Source: an uncultured Collinsella sp.
GTDB lineage: Bacteria > Actinomycetota > Coriobacteriia > Coriobacteriales > Coriobacteriaceae
Assembly (NCBI GenBank): GCA_900551205.1
Contig: URUW01000001.1
Coordinates: 1-44,049, forward strand
Direction of reading: 5' to 3'
DNA length: 44,049 nucleotides
The notes under the pieces are model-generated. The model was not told where the DNA came from, searched no databases, and saw nothing but the letters and a program-made list of their open reading frames with translations. Shown in pieces: positions 16,716-26,800 of the stretch (its first letter is position 1; each line of letters begins with the position of its first letter). The translations under genes were made by a program, and so were the position numbers.

Positions 16716-17768
16716 CTATGCGTTCTTTTGGACCTTGAAACGTTGCTTCAGCTGACCGCAGGCGGCATCAATATCATTGCCGCGAGAATTACGGATCGTG
16801 GTCTCGATGCCACGAGACTCAAGGCGGCGCTGAAGATCCTCAACCTTATGAATCGGAGACGGCTTGAGCGGGCTGCCCTCGATGTCGTTAAGCTGAATCA
16901 GGTTAACGTGGCACAGCGTTCCCTCGCAGAAGTCGCAGAGTGCCTGCATCTCGGGATTCGTATCGTTGACGCCTTCGATCATGGCATATTCATAGGTCGG
17001 TCGGCGGCCAGTCTTTTCGGTGTAGAGCTGAAGCGCCTCGTGAAGGCGGAGCAGCGTGTACTTCTTAACACCGGGCATGAGCTTATTGCGCGTCGACTGG
17101 ATGGCGGAATGCAGGGAAACGGCAAGCGTGAACTGCTCGGGGATGTCGGCAAATTTGCGAATACCGGGAATAACGCCGCTGGTAGAGACGGTGAGATGAC
17201 GGGCGCCGATACCGATGCCATCGGGGTCGTTGAGGATACGCAGTGCCTTGAGAACCTCGTCGTAGTTGGCAAACGGCTCGCCCTGGCCCATGAAGACAAC
17301 GCTCGTGGCACGCTCGCCAAAATCGTTGGATACATGAAGTACCTGGTCGACGATCTCTTGAGCGGTCAGAGAGCGCTTGAGGCCGTTGAGACCGGTAGCG
17401 CAAAAGGCGCAGCCCATGCCACAGCCTGCCTGGGTGGAAACGCAGACGGAAAGCTTGTTACGACGGGGCATACCGACGGTCTCGACGGAAATGCCGTCGT
17501 GGTACTCGAGCAGATACTTGCGAGAGCCATCTTTGGAAATCTGCTTGGTGAGTTCAGTCGGCGTGTCAAAGGCAAAAGCCTCTTTAAGCTGCTCGCGGAA
17601 AGCCTTGGGAAGGTTGGTCATATCGTCAAACGAACAAACGTTCTTCTCAAAGACCCATTCGATGAGCTGCTTTGCGCGGAAGGCGGGCTGGCCAAGTTCG
17701 GCCACAAGCTCGCGAATATCGTTTTGGCTCAAGTCGCGAATGTCCTGAGATTTAGTCCTGGGATTCAT
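16716..17768 (-). CDS. rlmN: Dual-specificity RNA methyltransferase RlmN
   Basis: Radical-SAM enzyme that methylates C2 of A2503 in 23S rRNA and A37 in some tRNAs. 350 residues. The iron-sulfur Cys are C116, C120 and C123 in CGMGCAFC. The two mechanistic Cys are C109 in SVCVSTQAG and C337 in DAACGQLKQ. FMGQGEP is the conserved GEP motif. The gene is on the minus strand, opposite to replication, and shares its upstream region with ddl. Confidence 0.97.
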   Translation of the reverse strand: MNPRTKSQDIRDLSQNDIRELVAELGQPAFRAKQLIEWVFEKNVCSFDDMTNLPKAFREQLKEAFAFDTPTELTKQISKDGSRKYLLEYHDGISVETVGMPRRNKLSVCVSTQAGCGMGCAFCATGLNGLKRSLTAQEIVDQVLHVSNDFGERATSVVFMGQGEPFANYDEVLKALRILNDPDGIGIGARHLTVSTSGVIPGIRKFADIPEQFTLAVSLHSAIQSTRNKLMPGVKKYTLLRLHEALQLYTEKTGRRPTYEYAMIEGVNDTNPEMQALCDFCEGTLCHVNLIQLNDIEGSPLKPSPIHKVEDLQRRLESRGIETTIRNSRGNDIDAACGQLKQRFKVQKNA

Positions 17769-17783
17769 GGAAGCCTTTCGATT

Positions 17784-17813
17784 TTGGGGAAACGTAGAGG
17801 GTATCGCTACAAT
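17784..17813 (+). promoter_or_regulatory. Probable ddl promoter
   Basis: TTGGGG (17784-17789), an 18-base spacer, and TACAAT (17808-17813), about 40 bases before ddl. The -10 box is good and the -35 box moderate. Confidence 0.45.
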
Positions 17814-17853
17814 ATGGTATCAGCTGCAGAAATTATAGAGGAGGAGTCTGCCC

Positions 17854-18819
17854 ATGCCGGGTAAAAGCCTAGAGAACATGCACGTAGCGGTCTTGGCGGG
17901 CGGTCATTCCGCTGAGCGCGAGATTTCGCTCAATTCGGGAAAGAACGTCGTGGCGGCCTTGAAGGAGGCCGGCTACACTTCGGTGGAGCTGCTCGACACG
18001 GCTGCCGATGATTTTATGGTAACCATGGCGACCGGTGGTTTCGACGTGGCGTTTATCGCCATGCACGGCGCCGGCGGTGAGGATGGTGCCATGCAGGGTG
18101 CCATGGAGACCTTGGGTATCCCCTACACGGCCTCGGGCGTGCTCGCAAGCGCCTGCGGTGCCGACAAGGAGGTCTCGAAGCTCCTGTACGCCAAGGCGGG
18201 CGTTCCCATTGCCCCCGGCCTCGCGCTCGAGGTGGGCGATGAAGTCGATATCGATCATATCGTCGAGGTTTGTGGCGAGCGCTGCTTTGTGAAGCCGGCC
18301 GTAAACGGTTCCAGCTATGGCATTTCCCTGGTCCATGAGCCCTCCGAGCTGCCCGCGGCAATCGCCAAGGCGTTTGAGTACGGCGACAAGGTGCTGGTCG
18401 AGAAGTGCATCGAGGGTACCGAGATCACCGTCGGCGTGTACGGCGAGGATGACGTGCGCGCCCTGCCGATTGTCGAGATCCGTAAGCCCGAGGACTGCGA
18501 GTTCTACGATCTGGATGTGAAATATGTCGACCCTACGGACATCCATCGCATTCCGGCGCAGATTTCACCCGAGAACTATGCTCGTGCCCAGGAGCTTGCC
18601 TGTGCCGCTCACAAGGCCCTCGGTTGCCTGGGCATCTCGCGCAGCGATTTTATCGTGAGCGAGGACGGCCCCGTTATCCTCGAGACCAATACCATTCCCG
18701 GCATGACCGATACGTCGCTGTATCCGGATGAGATCCGCCACACCGACGACATGACGTTCCCGCAGGTCTGTGACAGCCTGATCCGTATGGGTCTTCGTCG
18801 AGCGGGCATTGCATGCTAA
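17854..18819 (+). CDS. ddl: D-alanine--D-alanine ligase
   Basis: ATP-grasp enzyme joining two D-Ala for peptidoglycan precursors. 321 residues, near family length. GGHSAEREISL gives the first substrate Glu; VNGSSYGISLV is the Ser loop; EFYDLDVKY is the omega-loop region, retaining the Tyr and the Lys-Tyr pair; ETNTIPGMTDTSLYP is the metal-binding end. The omega loop is shorter in aromatic content than E. coli DdlB (DLDV for DYEA) but keeps the Tyr, so D-Ala-D-Ala rather than D-Ala-D-Lac is expected. GAGGAGG lies upstream. Its stop overlaps the next gene by 7 bases. Confidence 0.95.
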   Translation: MPGKSLENMHVAVLAGGHSAEREISLNSGKNVVAALKEAGYTSVELLDTAADDFMVTMATGGFDVAFIAMHGAGGEDGAMQGAMETLGIPYTASGVLASACGADKEVSKLLYAKAGVPIAPGLALEVGDEVDIDHIVEVCGERCFVKPAVNGSSYGISLVHEPSELPAAIAKAFEYGDKVLVEKCIEGTEITVGVYGEDDVRALPIVEIRKPEDCEFYDLDVKYVDPTDIHRIPAQISPENYARAQELACAAHKALGCLGISRSDFIVSEDGPVILETNTIPGMTDTSLYPDEIRHTDDMTFPQVCDSLIRMGLRRAGIAC

Positions 18820-21707
18820 TCGAGGACGCGGTTTCGTCAGGAACGCCGCAGTTTGTCATCGACTCCTATGCCACGCTTGCCGAACGCGCCAAAACGCAGT
18901 CCTTCGGCCTTATCGAGGAAGATGTGATTGTCCTCGATACCGAGACCACGGGTCTTTCGGTGCAGGACAATGAGCTGATCGAGATCTCGGCGGCCCGTCT
19001 TTCGGGCCGCGAGGTCGTCGACCGCTTCGATACCTTCGTGCATCCCAAACAGCTGATTCCCGCCGAGATTACCGAGCTCACGAGCATTACAAATGCCGAT
19101 GTGGCAGATGCCCCGTCGGCCGTTGAGGCCGTCGCCGCTCTCGCCGATTTTGTCGGTGGTTGCCCGGTGATTGCACATAACGCCACGTTCGACCGCTCGT
19201 TTATCGAGTCGGTCAAAGGCGGCGTCAACGTGAGCGATATTTGGATCGATTCGCTGGCGCTGTCGCGCATCGCGCTTCCGCGCCTGGCCTCGCACAAGCT
19301 GTCTTTTATGGCCGATCTGTTTGGCTGTGACTCGGTATCACACCGTGCCAATGCCGACGTCGACGCTCTGTGTGGCGTATGGCGCGTGTTGCTCGTGGCG
19401 CTCACCGACTTGCCCCAGGGCCTCATGGCGCGCCTAGCCGACATGCACTCGGATGTGCCTTGGTCCTATCGTCCTATATTCTCATTCTTGGCGGGACAGA
19501 ACCCTGGTTCTATCTTCTCTCTCAGCGCCGCTCGTGCTGACGTTCTCAAGGCCGATCGCGTCGACGATCGGGTGGACGCCGACGAACTGCCGGTCCTCAA
19601 GATGCCGAGTCGTGAGGAGATTGAGGCAGACTATGCGCCGGGTGGCCTGGTCAATCGCATGTATCCCACCTACGAGCCGCGTGATGAGCAGATCGCGATG
19701 GCGCTCGAGGTCCGCGATGCGCTGGTCACGGGCACTCATCGAGTAATTGAGGCAGGCACAGGCGTCGGCAAATCGATGGCCTATCTGGTGCCTTTTGCCG
19801 AGGCAGCACGCCGTAACAACATCACGGTAGGTATTGCGACCAAATCGAACAATCTTGCCGACCAGCTCATGTACCATGAGCTGCCAAAACTTGCCGAGCA
19901 ACTGGACGGTGGTCTGTCATTTTGCGCTCTCAAGGGGTATGACCACTATCCGTGCCTGCGCAAGCTCGAGCGCATGAGCCGCGGCCAGGTCGAGATTACC
20001 ACCAAGCGCGATCCGGCGGACACGCTCACGGCGGTCGCGGTCATTATGGCGTACGTCTGCCAATCAGCCGATGGCGACCTCGACTCGCTCGGCATTCGGT
20101 GGCGCAGCGTCAACCGTCCCGACTTTACGACGGCCTCGCGCGAGTGTGCTCGTCGCCTCTGCCCGTTTTTCCCTGATAAATGTTTGGTCCACGGCGCTCG
20201 CCGTCGTGCGGCGCATGCCGATGTGGTGGTCACCAACCATTCCCTGCTGTTCCGCAACGTCGCGGCCGAGGGCAGGATTTTGCCTCCGATTCGTCATTGG
20301 GTAATCGACGAGGCCCATTCCATCGAGCGCGAGGCGCGCCGTCAGTGGGCTCGTGTGGTGTCGGCGGACGAATCGCGCGTTCTGTTTGAGCGTCTGGGTG
20401 GCTCGAGCACCGGCGCGCTAAGCCAGGTTTCCCGTGATTTGGCAACCTCCGAGGGCTCTACGCTCTATCTGGGCCTTACTGCCAAGGCGACGTCGACGGT
20501 TGCGCGCGCGAGCATGGCGATCGCCGGCGTGTTCGATGGCGTTCGCGAGCTCGGCCGCCGTGCCCGTGGGGGTTATGACAATGCCAATCTATGGATTGGC
20601 CCCGAGTTGCGCGAATCTGACGACTGGCATGATTTCTTACAGTCGGCCTACACAGCCATCGACGCATTGGAACAAGCTGACAAAAGCGTCGACGCGCTGG
20701 TGCAAGCCGTCGCCGCCGACAAGCCCGAGGTTGTTGTCGACCTGGGTGATATCTCGCGCCGCCTGCACGAGCTGGCCGAGAACCTCAAGCTCATCATTGA
20801 TGGCACCGATGAACACTACGTGTATTCGCTGCAGGTCAATCGCAGGTTGCGTGCCGGCGGAGAGTCAATGACCGCAGAGCGCATCGACATTGGCGAGGCC
20901 TTGGCAACTGAGTGGCTGCCCGAGGTTCACACGGCTATCTTTACCTCGGCGACCATGACGGTGTCCAAAAGCTTTGAACACTTTAACCACGCGGTCGGCC
21001 TCGATCGCATTGGTGCTTCAACATCCTCATCGCTGCACTTGGACTCGAGCTACGACTTCGATTCGAACATGGCTGTAGTCGTTGCAGGCGATATCCCCGA
21101 TCCGCGCGATCGTGAAAGCTATCTTACGGCGCTCGAGCGCGTGCTGGTCGACGCCCATCTTGCCATGGGCGGATCGGTGCTCACGTTGTTCACCAATCGG
21201 CGCGACATGGAAGACCTGTACGCCCGCGTTGAGCCCAAGATGGCCCGTGCGGGTCTGGAACTCAACTGCCAGCAGCGCAACTCATCTCCTCGTCGCCTGC
21301 GCGACCGGTTTATCAACGAGCCGACCTCGTCGCTTTTTGCGCTTAAGGCCTTCTGGGAGGGGTTTGACGCCAGCGGCGAGACGCTGCGTTGCGTCATCAT
21401 TCCCAAGCTGCCGTTCTCGAGCCCCACGGACCCGCTCTCGTGCGAGCGCAACCTGCGCGAAGACCGCGCTTGGGCACGCTATTCGCTGCCCGAGGCGGTG
21501 CTCGAGGTTAAGCAGGCGGCCGGCCGCCTTATCCGCTCGTCGACCGATTGCGGCGTGCTGATTCTGGCCGACCCGCGCCTGGTGACGAAGGGCTACGGGA
21601 AGAAGTTCTTAACGTCGCTGCCCACGAGCTCTTATCAGCGCATCGAATCGGCGCAGATCGGTCACTATCTGCAACTGTGGCGTGCACGCCACGAGCGACG
21701 CCGTTAA
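18813..21707 (+). CDS. dinG: DnaQ-type exonuclease fused to DinG-family helicase
   Basis: 964-residue fusion. The N-terminal 3'-5' exonuclease has LDTETTG (D42, E44), AHNATFDRSF and HRANADVDA, a DEDDh set. The helicase has Walker A GTGVGKS (about 315-321), DEAH at about 499-502 and the final QAAGRLIRSS motif VI. Four Cys, in YDHYPC near 382 and in a CARRLCPFFPDKC cluster at about 445-457, fit the XPD/DinG iron-sulfur cluster. Family enzymes unwind R-loops, D-loops and damaged forks. The gene is translationally coupled to ddl and ends 4 bases inside the convergent WYL gene. The exonuclease-helicase fusion resembles the Firmicute DinG form. Confidence 0.93.
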   Translation: MLIEDAVSSGTPQFVIDSYATLAERAKTQSFGLIEEDVIVLDTETTGLSVQDNELIEISAARLSGREVVDRFDTFVHPKQLIPAEITELTSITNADVADAPSAVEAVAALADFVGGCPVIAHNATFDRSFIESVKGGVNVSDIWIDSLALSRIALPRLASHKLSFMADLFGCDSVSHRANADVDALCGVWRVLLVALTDLPQGLMARLADMHSDVPWSYRPIFSFLAGQNPGSIFSLSAARADVLKADRVDDRVDADELPVLKMPSREEIEADYAPGGLVNRMYPTYEPRDEQIAMALEVRDALVTGTHRVIEAGTGVGKSMAYLVPFAEAARRNNITVGIATKSNNLADQLMYHELPKLAEQLDGGLSFCALKGYDHYPCLRKLERMSRGQVEITTKRDPADTLTAVAVIMAYVCQSADGDLDSLGIRWRSVNRPDFTTASRECARRLCPFFPDKCLVHGARRRAAHADVVVTNHSLLFRNVAAEGRILPPIRHWVIDEAHSIEREARRQWARVVSADESRVLFERLGGSSTGALSQVSRDLATSEGSTLYLGLTAKATSTVARASMAIAGVFDGVRELGRRARGGYDNANLWIGPELRESDDWHDFLQSAYTAIDALEQADKSVDALVQAVAADKPEVVVDLGDISRRLHELAENLKLIIDGTDEHYVYSLQVNRRLRAGGESMTAERIDIGEALATEWLPEVHTAIFTSATMTVSKSFEHFNHAVGLDRIGASTSSSLHLDSSYDFDSNMAVVVAGDIPDPRDRESYLTALERVLVDAHLAMGGSVLTLFTNRRDMEDLYARVEPKMARAGLELNCQQRNSSPRRLRDRFINEPTSSLFALKAFWEGFDASGETLRCVIIPKLPFSSPTDPLSCERNLREDRAWARYSLPEAVLEVKQAAGRLIRSSTDCGVLILADPRLVTKGYGKKFLTSLPTSSYQRIESAQIGHYLQLWRARHERRR

Positions 21708-22627
21708 AGCGGGCAGGTCAGGCTCGTCGCCATATCGCATAGACGCAATGCCTGGGCGGGGTCATCCAGTATGCGGATGGCTCCGCCCGCTGCGATTACC
21801 TGACAGAACAGCCAGTGCTCTGACCCATAACGCACGGTCACCGTTGCCATGTCTGCCCCGTTTGGCTCAATCGACATGATACCGGCCCAGTCTAGGCGCT
21901 CTGCCATGTCGAGCGGCATGAGGAGTTTTGCGCTCTGCTCCGCTTGAGAAAGGGATTCGTGGAGGGACGAGGGAGCGGGCGTGTGGCGCTCCACGGAATC
22001 GTCGGTAAGGGTAAGGCCTTCGATTTTGTCCATGCGGTAGGAGCGTTGCGCATCAACTTCGACATCCCAGGCAATCAGATATGTTTGGTCGCCATGCGTC
22101 GCGATGCGCAGGGGGTCGATGAGACGCTCGCGCGGCCGTGTGTCGTCCATCGAACGGTAGGTGATGCGGCACCGAACGCCGTCTTGAATCGCGCAGTTCA
22201 GCTGTTGCCAGTGCGATCCTCGGGCAACGGTGCCGACGACGCGCTGGTTGTAACCGAGCTCCTCGGGTAGGAGGGCATGCCGGATACGCTCTGCTACCCG
22301 AGAGTCGATTCCCATCGATTCGAGTTCATGGTTGAGTACGGCGCCTTCGGCGGCACTTAGACGCAAGGGCAGCACACGACCCGCATCGCCTGTCAGGATG
22401 ATGCGCTCGCCGTGGCGTTCGCAGATGATGCGTGCGCCCGACTCGCGGTCAGCGAGGGTCGAGACGATATCGATAATTTCATCGAGCGCCGCGCCCGTGA
22501 TATCAAAACGGCTGCAGATATCCCCCCGTGTCATACCTGTCTCGCCGGCAGCGTAGAGGGCCTCCATGATGTCAATCGCCCGCGAGAGCCTTTGCTCGCT
22601 GGTGAGTTTACGCGCGGGCATGCTCAT
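21704..22627 (-). CDS. WYL-domain transcriptional regulator (PafC-like)
   Basis: 307 residues from ATG at 22627, which has GAAAGGA 6 bases upstream. An N-terminal helix-turn-helix (about residues 10-70, AIDIMEALYAAGETGMTRGD) precedes a WYL core (about 145-215, CAIQDGVRCRITYRSMDD, QTYLIAWDVEVDAQRSYRMDKI) and a C-terminal WCX-type extension. In actinobacteria PafB and PafC act as a WYL heterodimer controlling DNA-damage genes, with the WYL part proposed to sense single-stranded nucleic acid. The gene overlaps the upstream WYL gene by 20 bases. PafC identity is by domain and pairing. Confidence 0.85.
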   Translation of the reverse strand: MSMPARKLTSEQRLSRAIDIMEALYAAGETGMTRGDICSRFDITGAALDEIIDIVSTLADRESGARIICERHGERIILTGDAGRVLPLRLSAAEGAVLNHELESMGIDSRVAERIRHALLPEELGYNQRVVGTVARGSHWQQLNCAIQDGVRCRITYRSMDDTRPRERLIDPLRIATHGDQTYLIAWDVEVDAQRSYRMDKIEGLTLTDDSVERHTPAPSSLHESLSQAEQSAKLLMPLDMAERLDWAGIMSIEPNGADMATVTVRYGSEHWLFCQVIAAGGAIRILDDPAQALRLCDMATSLTCPL

Positions 22628-23630
22628 GCACCGTCCTTTCGATGAGGTGGTTCCACGCCAGTTTAAGTGCATCGGGGGCAACGGGTCTCATGCCGTCCAT
22701 GGCGTGCTCCATGCAAAACGAGGCAGCGGCATTAAGGTCGCGCACGCCGACGGTCCAGGTCCAACCCCCTTCGGTGTGTGTGAGCTCCCCGCGACCGCGC
22801 GTAAGGCCACTGACCATGTCGGCCTGGGCTTGCGGAGCAAACGAAAAGGTTGCCGTAACGGGCTTGCAATCGGCAAAATCAAACTCAAAGAACAGGCGAT
22901 CGTTCAGATTAAAGTCGGCGGGGATGGAGTAAGCCTTCGAGGGGCGCCATGCGCGAACGATACGGTCGCAGCGAAACGTCCTGATTTCGTCGGTGGCGTT
23001 GTCGAGTCCGCAAAAATACGCCGCGCCCTCGTGCTCGAACATGCCGTATACGCAGACGGTGCGCTCTTTTTGCTCCCCGTGCCCGTTTTGATACAAAAAG
23101 CGCAGTGCGCAGCGTTCAGCGAAAGCGCTCCACACCGCATCGACGGCGGGCGAGCGATGGGCGAGAGGCTCTTCTGCGGTCGATGCACCAGTGAGGTAGG
23201 CGATCTTGGAGCGTATGTCTGCAAGCGGCGTGGCAAACGCGGCCGAGCCGGTCGCAAGGGCTTGGTCGATAGCGTCGAGCAAGATGTCCGCGTCGTCTGC
23301 AGTGATGAGGCCACCGGCCGCAAACGTGTGCTCGCGATCGATGATCCACGCGCTTTCTTCGGTTTCTTGGGCGCCTGCTGCGCGGACTTCCTTGATCGTG
23401 ATTCCGCGTTCGAGGAGTTTTTCGCGATCGCGGCGAAACTTGCGCTTATCCGAGTCGATATTGCCCGACCCATAGCCAAGATCGGAATCCAGGACAATTT
23501 GCTCTGTGGTCAATGGCTCGGGGGAGCTGTTAAGGACAAAGAACAGATTGAGGATGCGCTGGGCGGTCTTGTCGAAACCGGGCTCCGGCGCCCCCTTTTT
23601 ATTCGTTACGGTTGTATCGCTTGCCGTCAT
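22608..23630 (-). CDS. WYL-domain transcriptional regulator (PafB-like)
   Basis: 340 residues from ATG at 23630, chosen for GAGG 7 bases upstream; an ATG at 23663 would add 11 residues but lacks a ribosome site. The N-terminus has the PafB-type helix-turn-helix ending KRKFRRDREKLLERGITI. A WYL core follows (about 160-225, ERCALRFLYQNGHGEQKERT, AAYFCGLDNATDEIRTFRCD), then a WCX-like tail. First gene of the pair; both are convergent with the DinG-type helicase gene. No proteasome or pup genes are visible nearby, so the paf name reflects domain order only. Confidence 0.83.
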   Translation of the reverse strand: MTASDTTVTNKKGAPEPGFDKTAQRILNLFFVLNSSPEPLTTEQIVLDSDLGYGSGNIDSDKRKFRRDREKLLERGITIKEVRAAGAQETEESAWIIDREHTFAAGGLITADDADILLDAIDQALATGSAAFATPLADIRSKIAYLTGASTAEEPLAHRSPAVDAVWSAFAERCALRFLYQNGHGEQKERTVCVYGMFEHEGAAYFCGLDNATDEIRTFRCDRIVRAWRPSKAYSIPADFNLNDRLFFEFDFADCKPVTATFSFAPQAQADMVSGLTRGRGELTHTEGGWTWTVGVRDLNAAASFCMEHAMDGMRPVAPDALKLAWNHLIERTVHEHARA

Positions 23631-23827
23631 AGAATCCTCGCATGGGAAGGTGTTTGATGCCATGATTTTAGTCCGATATGGAGATTAGACTATATCCTCG
23701 TCCGCTTGGGGCGTTAAGATGCCCAGAATTCGGCCGTTTGCGCCCGCTCGGGGTATACTTTCGACTATATACGGTTCTAATGTGCATGCATTGGGCCTAT
23801 TTGTCGGATTATGGATGTGGAGCGCAC

Positions 23828-26800
23828 ATGGCGAACACCCAGAACTATATTAACCACCTGCTGCAGAACACCGGCATCACGCCGGCATGCAGCGAAGAAG
23901 AGCGCTTGGCTGCCGAGGATATCGCTCAGATCTTCCGCAACCACGGCTTTGATCCCGAGGTTCAGGAGTTCAATGCCCCGGCGCCCAGCAGGTTGGCATT
24001 TGCCGTTACCGGTATTCTTGCGTTTGCCGGCGCCTTGCTGATGGGCATCGGCGGCGGCATCGGCTTGGTCGGCACCTTGCTGGCCATTGTCGGTGCCGTT
24101 CTTTACGTGCTCGAGCGCACGGGCCACCCCGTGGTTCCGCGCCTGGGCAAGACGGGCGTGAGCCAAAATGTCATCGCCTACCACAAGGCCTCGGGCCCGC
24201 TCGCATCTCCGCGCAACCGCCCGGTGGTCGTTGTCGCACACTACGACTCTCCCCGTGCTGAGCTGCTCGCCCGCGAGCCTTATGCTTCGTATCGTGCGCT
24301 CATCGCCAAGCTGTTGCCCGTTGCCACGGTTGCCCCCGCTGCCGTTGCCATCCTGCGTATCCTGCCGCTCCCCGGCGCGCTCAAGGTTCTGCTGTGGATT
24401 GTCGCGATCCTCGCTTCCCTCGTTGCACTTGCCAACGCGGCAAACATCATCTCTAACCGCTACATTCTTCCCTATACGTCCGGCGCGGTGTGCAACAAGT
24501 CTTCTGTCGCCGCTATGCTCGGTGTTATGGACAACGTTGCTCCCTTCCAGGGCGAAAACGAGTTTCCCGACGATGTTCCGTTCGATACCTATTTTGGGGA
24601 GCAGAAGCGTCGTGCCGAGGAAATGGCGCGCGCAGCGGCGGAGTATGCCGCGGCCCAGCAGCAAAACGACTACGGCAACACCATCGAGTATGAAGAGCCT
24701 ACCTACGCCGAGGATGAGTTCGGTCAGCCGATTGCTCCCGACGCTCAGGCCGAGCCCGAACAGGGTGAGGCTTTCGACGAGCAGATCGAGGGCTTTGAGG
24801 GTGCGTCTGCCGACGAGACGCTGATTGGCGCCATTGTGCCCGAGGATCAGAATCAGGCTGTCCAGGCCGAAGAGTTCAATGACGAGGTTCCCGCTGCCGA
24901 GCCGGCGGAGGAGCCTGTCGCGGCCGAGCCCGAGCCCAAGCTCTATCGCAATGCCGCCGGCAACATCCGCTTTGGTTCGGATGCCATCCGTGCGCTCGGG
25001 ATGCTTCCCGAGTCCTGCACGCTCGATTACGAGGAGGGCGAGGAGCCGACGTTTGAGCCCGAGCCTGCCCCCGTCGTGACTGCACCTGCGCCCGCCGTCA
25101 CCGTGGATGATGAGTCTGCCGCGGTTACCGCTGCCGTTGCCGAGCCCGAGGCGGTGTCCGCGATCGATCCCGCGGCAGGACTGGACATTTTGGCCCCCGC
25201 CGCGCCGGCGCAAGACGTTGCGGACGAGCCTGACGACGATTACGTTGAACAGCCGAGGCGCGTGTCTTACGAGAGCGATACTGATTTTTCGGCCGAGATT
25301 CCCGCGGCAACGCCCCATGCCGATATTGCATCCGCGTTCTCTTCGATTGGCGCCAGTGCTTCCAACTTCTTTAAGGGTGCGCTTGCAAAGGGCAAGAAAT
25401 TTGTCGACGATTTCGAGGAGAAGCGCGCTGCCGCACGCGAGGCTGCCGAGCAGGAGGCTATCGCTCAGCAGCAGGCAGCCGAGGCGGCACGTGAGCGCGC
25501 GGCGCAAGAGCTCGAGCAGAACGAGGCTATGCAGTCCGTGCCCGTCGACGCTGCCGAAGCTACAACGTCCTTTGAGTCCCAGCAACCGGCGTCCACGGAT
25601 GTTGTTGAGGCGACGACGTCTTTCGAGGCTCAGCAGCACGTCGATAGCACCATGTCGTTTGATGCCGCGCAGTTCGATTCCACGATAACGTTTGAAAAGC
25701 AAGGCACCGCGATTGCCGAGCCCCTTCCTGTTTCCGATGAGCAGGGCGACGCGGCAGACGATGACGAGCCCATTGATGCTGCCGAGGACGAGTCCGTCGA
25801 GGCCAACTCTGACGAAGAGCAATACGCGGCAGCCGATCAAGGTGATTCGGCCGAGGTCGAGCAGGAGGAGGTGCCTGCGGTTTCCGAGACTCCCGAGACG
25901 GATGAGTCGAGGCCTTACTCCACGCAGATTTTCACCATGCCGATCCCGAGTGGTTCCGGTGCCACGGTTGCCAATGTCGCTCCCACCCAGGACGAAACGG
26001 TCGATTCCCTTATGGCCCAGATTTCCTCCCAAGCATCGCCGCGTCCGCAGATGAATGTTCCCGATCCGGCGTCGGCACCGTCGCCTGCACCCTCCTCGTC
26101 TCCGCTGGCTTCGGTCCCCGATCCGTCGCTGCCGTCGATGAAGCAGACAAACGTTGCGTCTCGCACGTCGCTGTTCGACCTTCCCGATCCCTCCGCACAG
26201 GTCAACGACCCCTTTGCTACCGCCCAGGGTCCCGAACCCACATCGGCACCCGTTGCGCCTCCTATGCCCGTTGCGTCGGGCGCACAGCCGATCGAGACCA
26301 TTTCGGCTCCCGCCCCTGCGGCACCCAAGTCTCGCAAGCGCGGCCTGGGCGGCCTGTTCGGTCGTAAAAAGAAAAACGAACAGGACAGCATGAGTGACTG
26401 GCTGGGCGTCGAAGACGATTACGATGCCAAGAAGTCCGGTCGCGGCATCGGTTCGTGGGATAATTTCGAGGACGATAACGATGGCTGGAAGGGCGGCGCT
26501 ACGTCTTCCGACGGCGCTTCTTCCGAAGATATGCTCTCGGCTGTCGCCTCTATGGGTGACGATGAGCTGCTCGGTCACGATATCTGGTTTGTGGCAACGG
26601 GCGCCTCGGATTGTGATGGCGCCGGCATGAAGGCCTTCTTGGCTTCGCATCGCGATAAGCTCCGCGGCGTATTCTTCATCAATCTTGAATCCGTCGGCGC
26701 CGGTAGGCTTTCGGTGGTGACGGTTGAGGGCGAACAGCAGCTGCTCAAGGGCGATCGCCGCATCATGAACCTGGTCAGCAAAGTGTGCAAGTCGTTCCAT

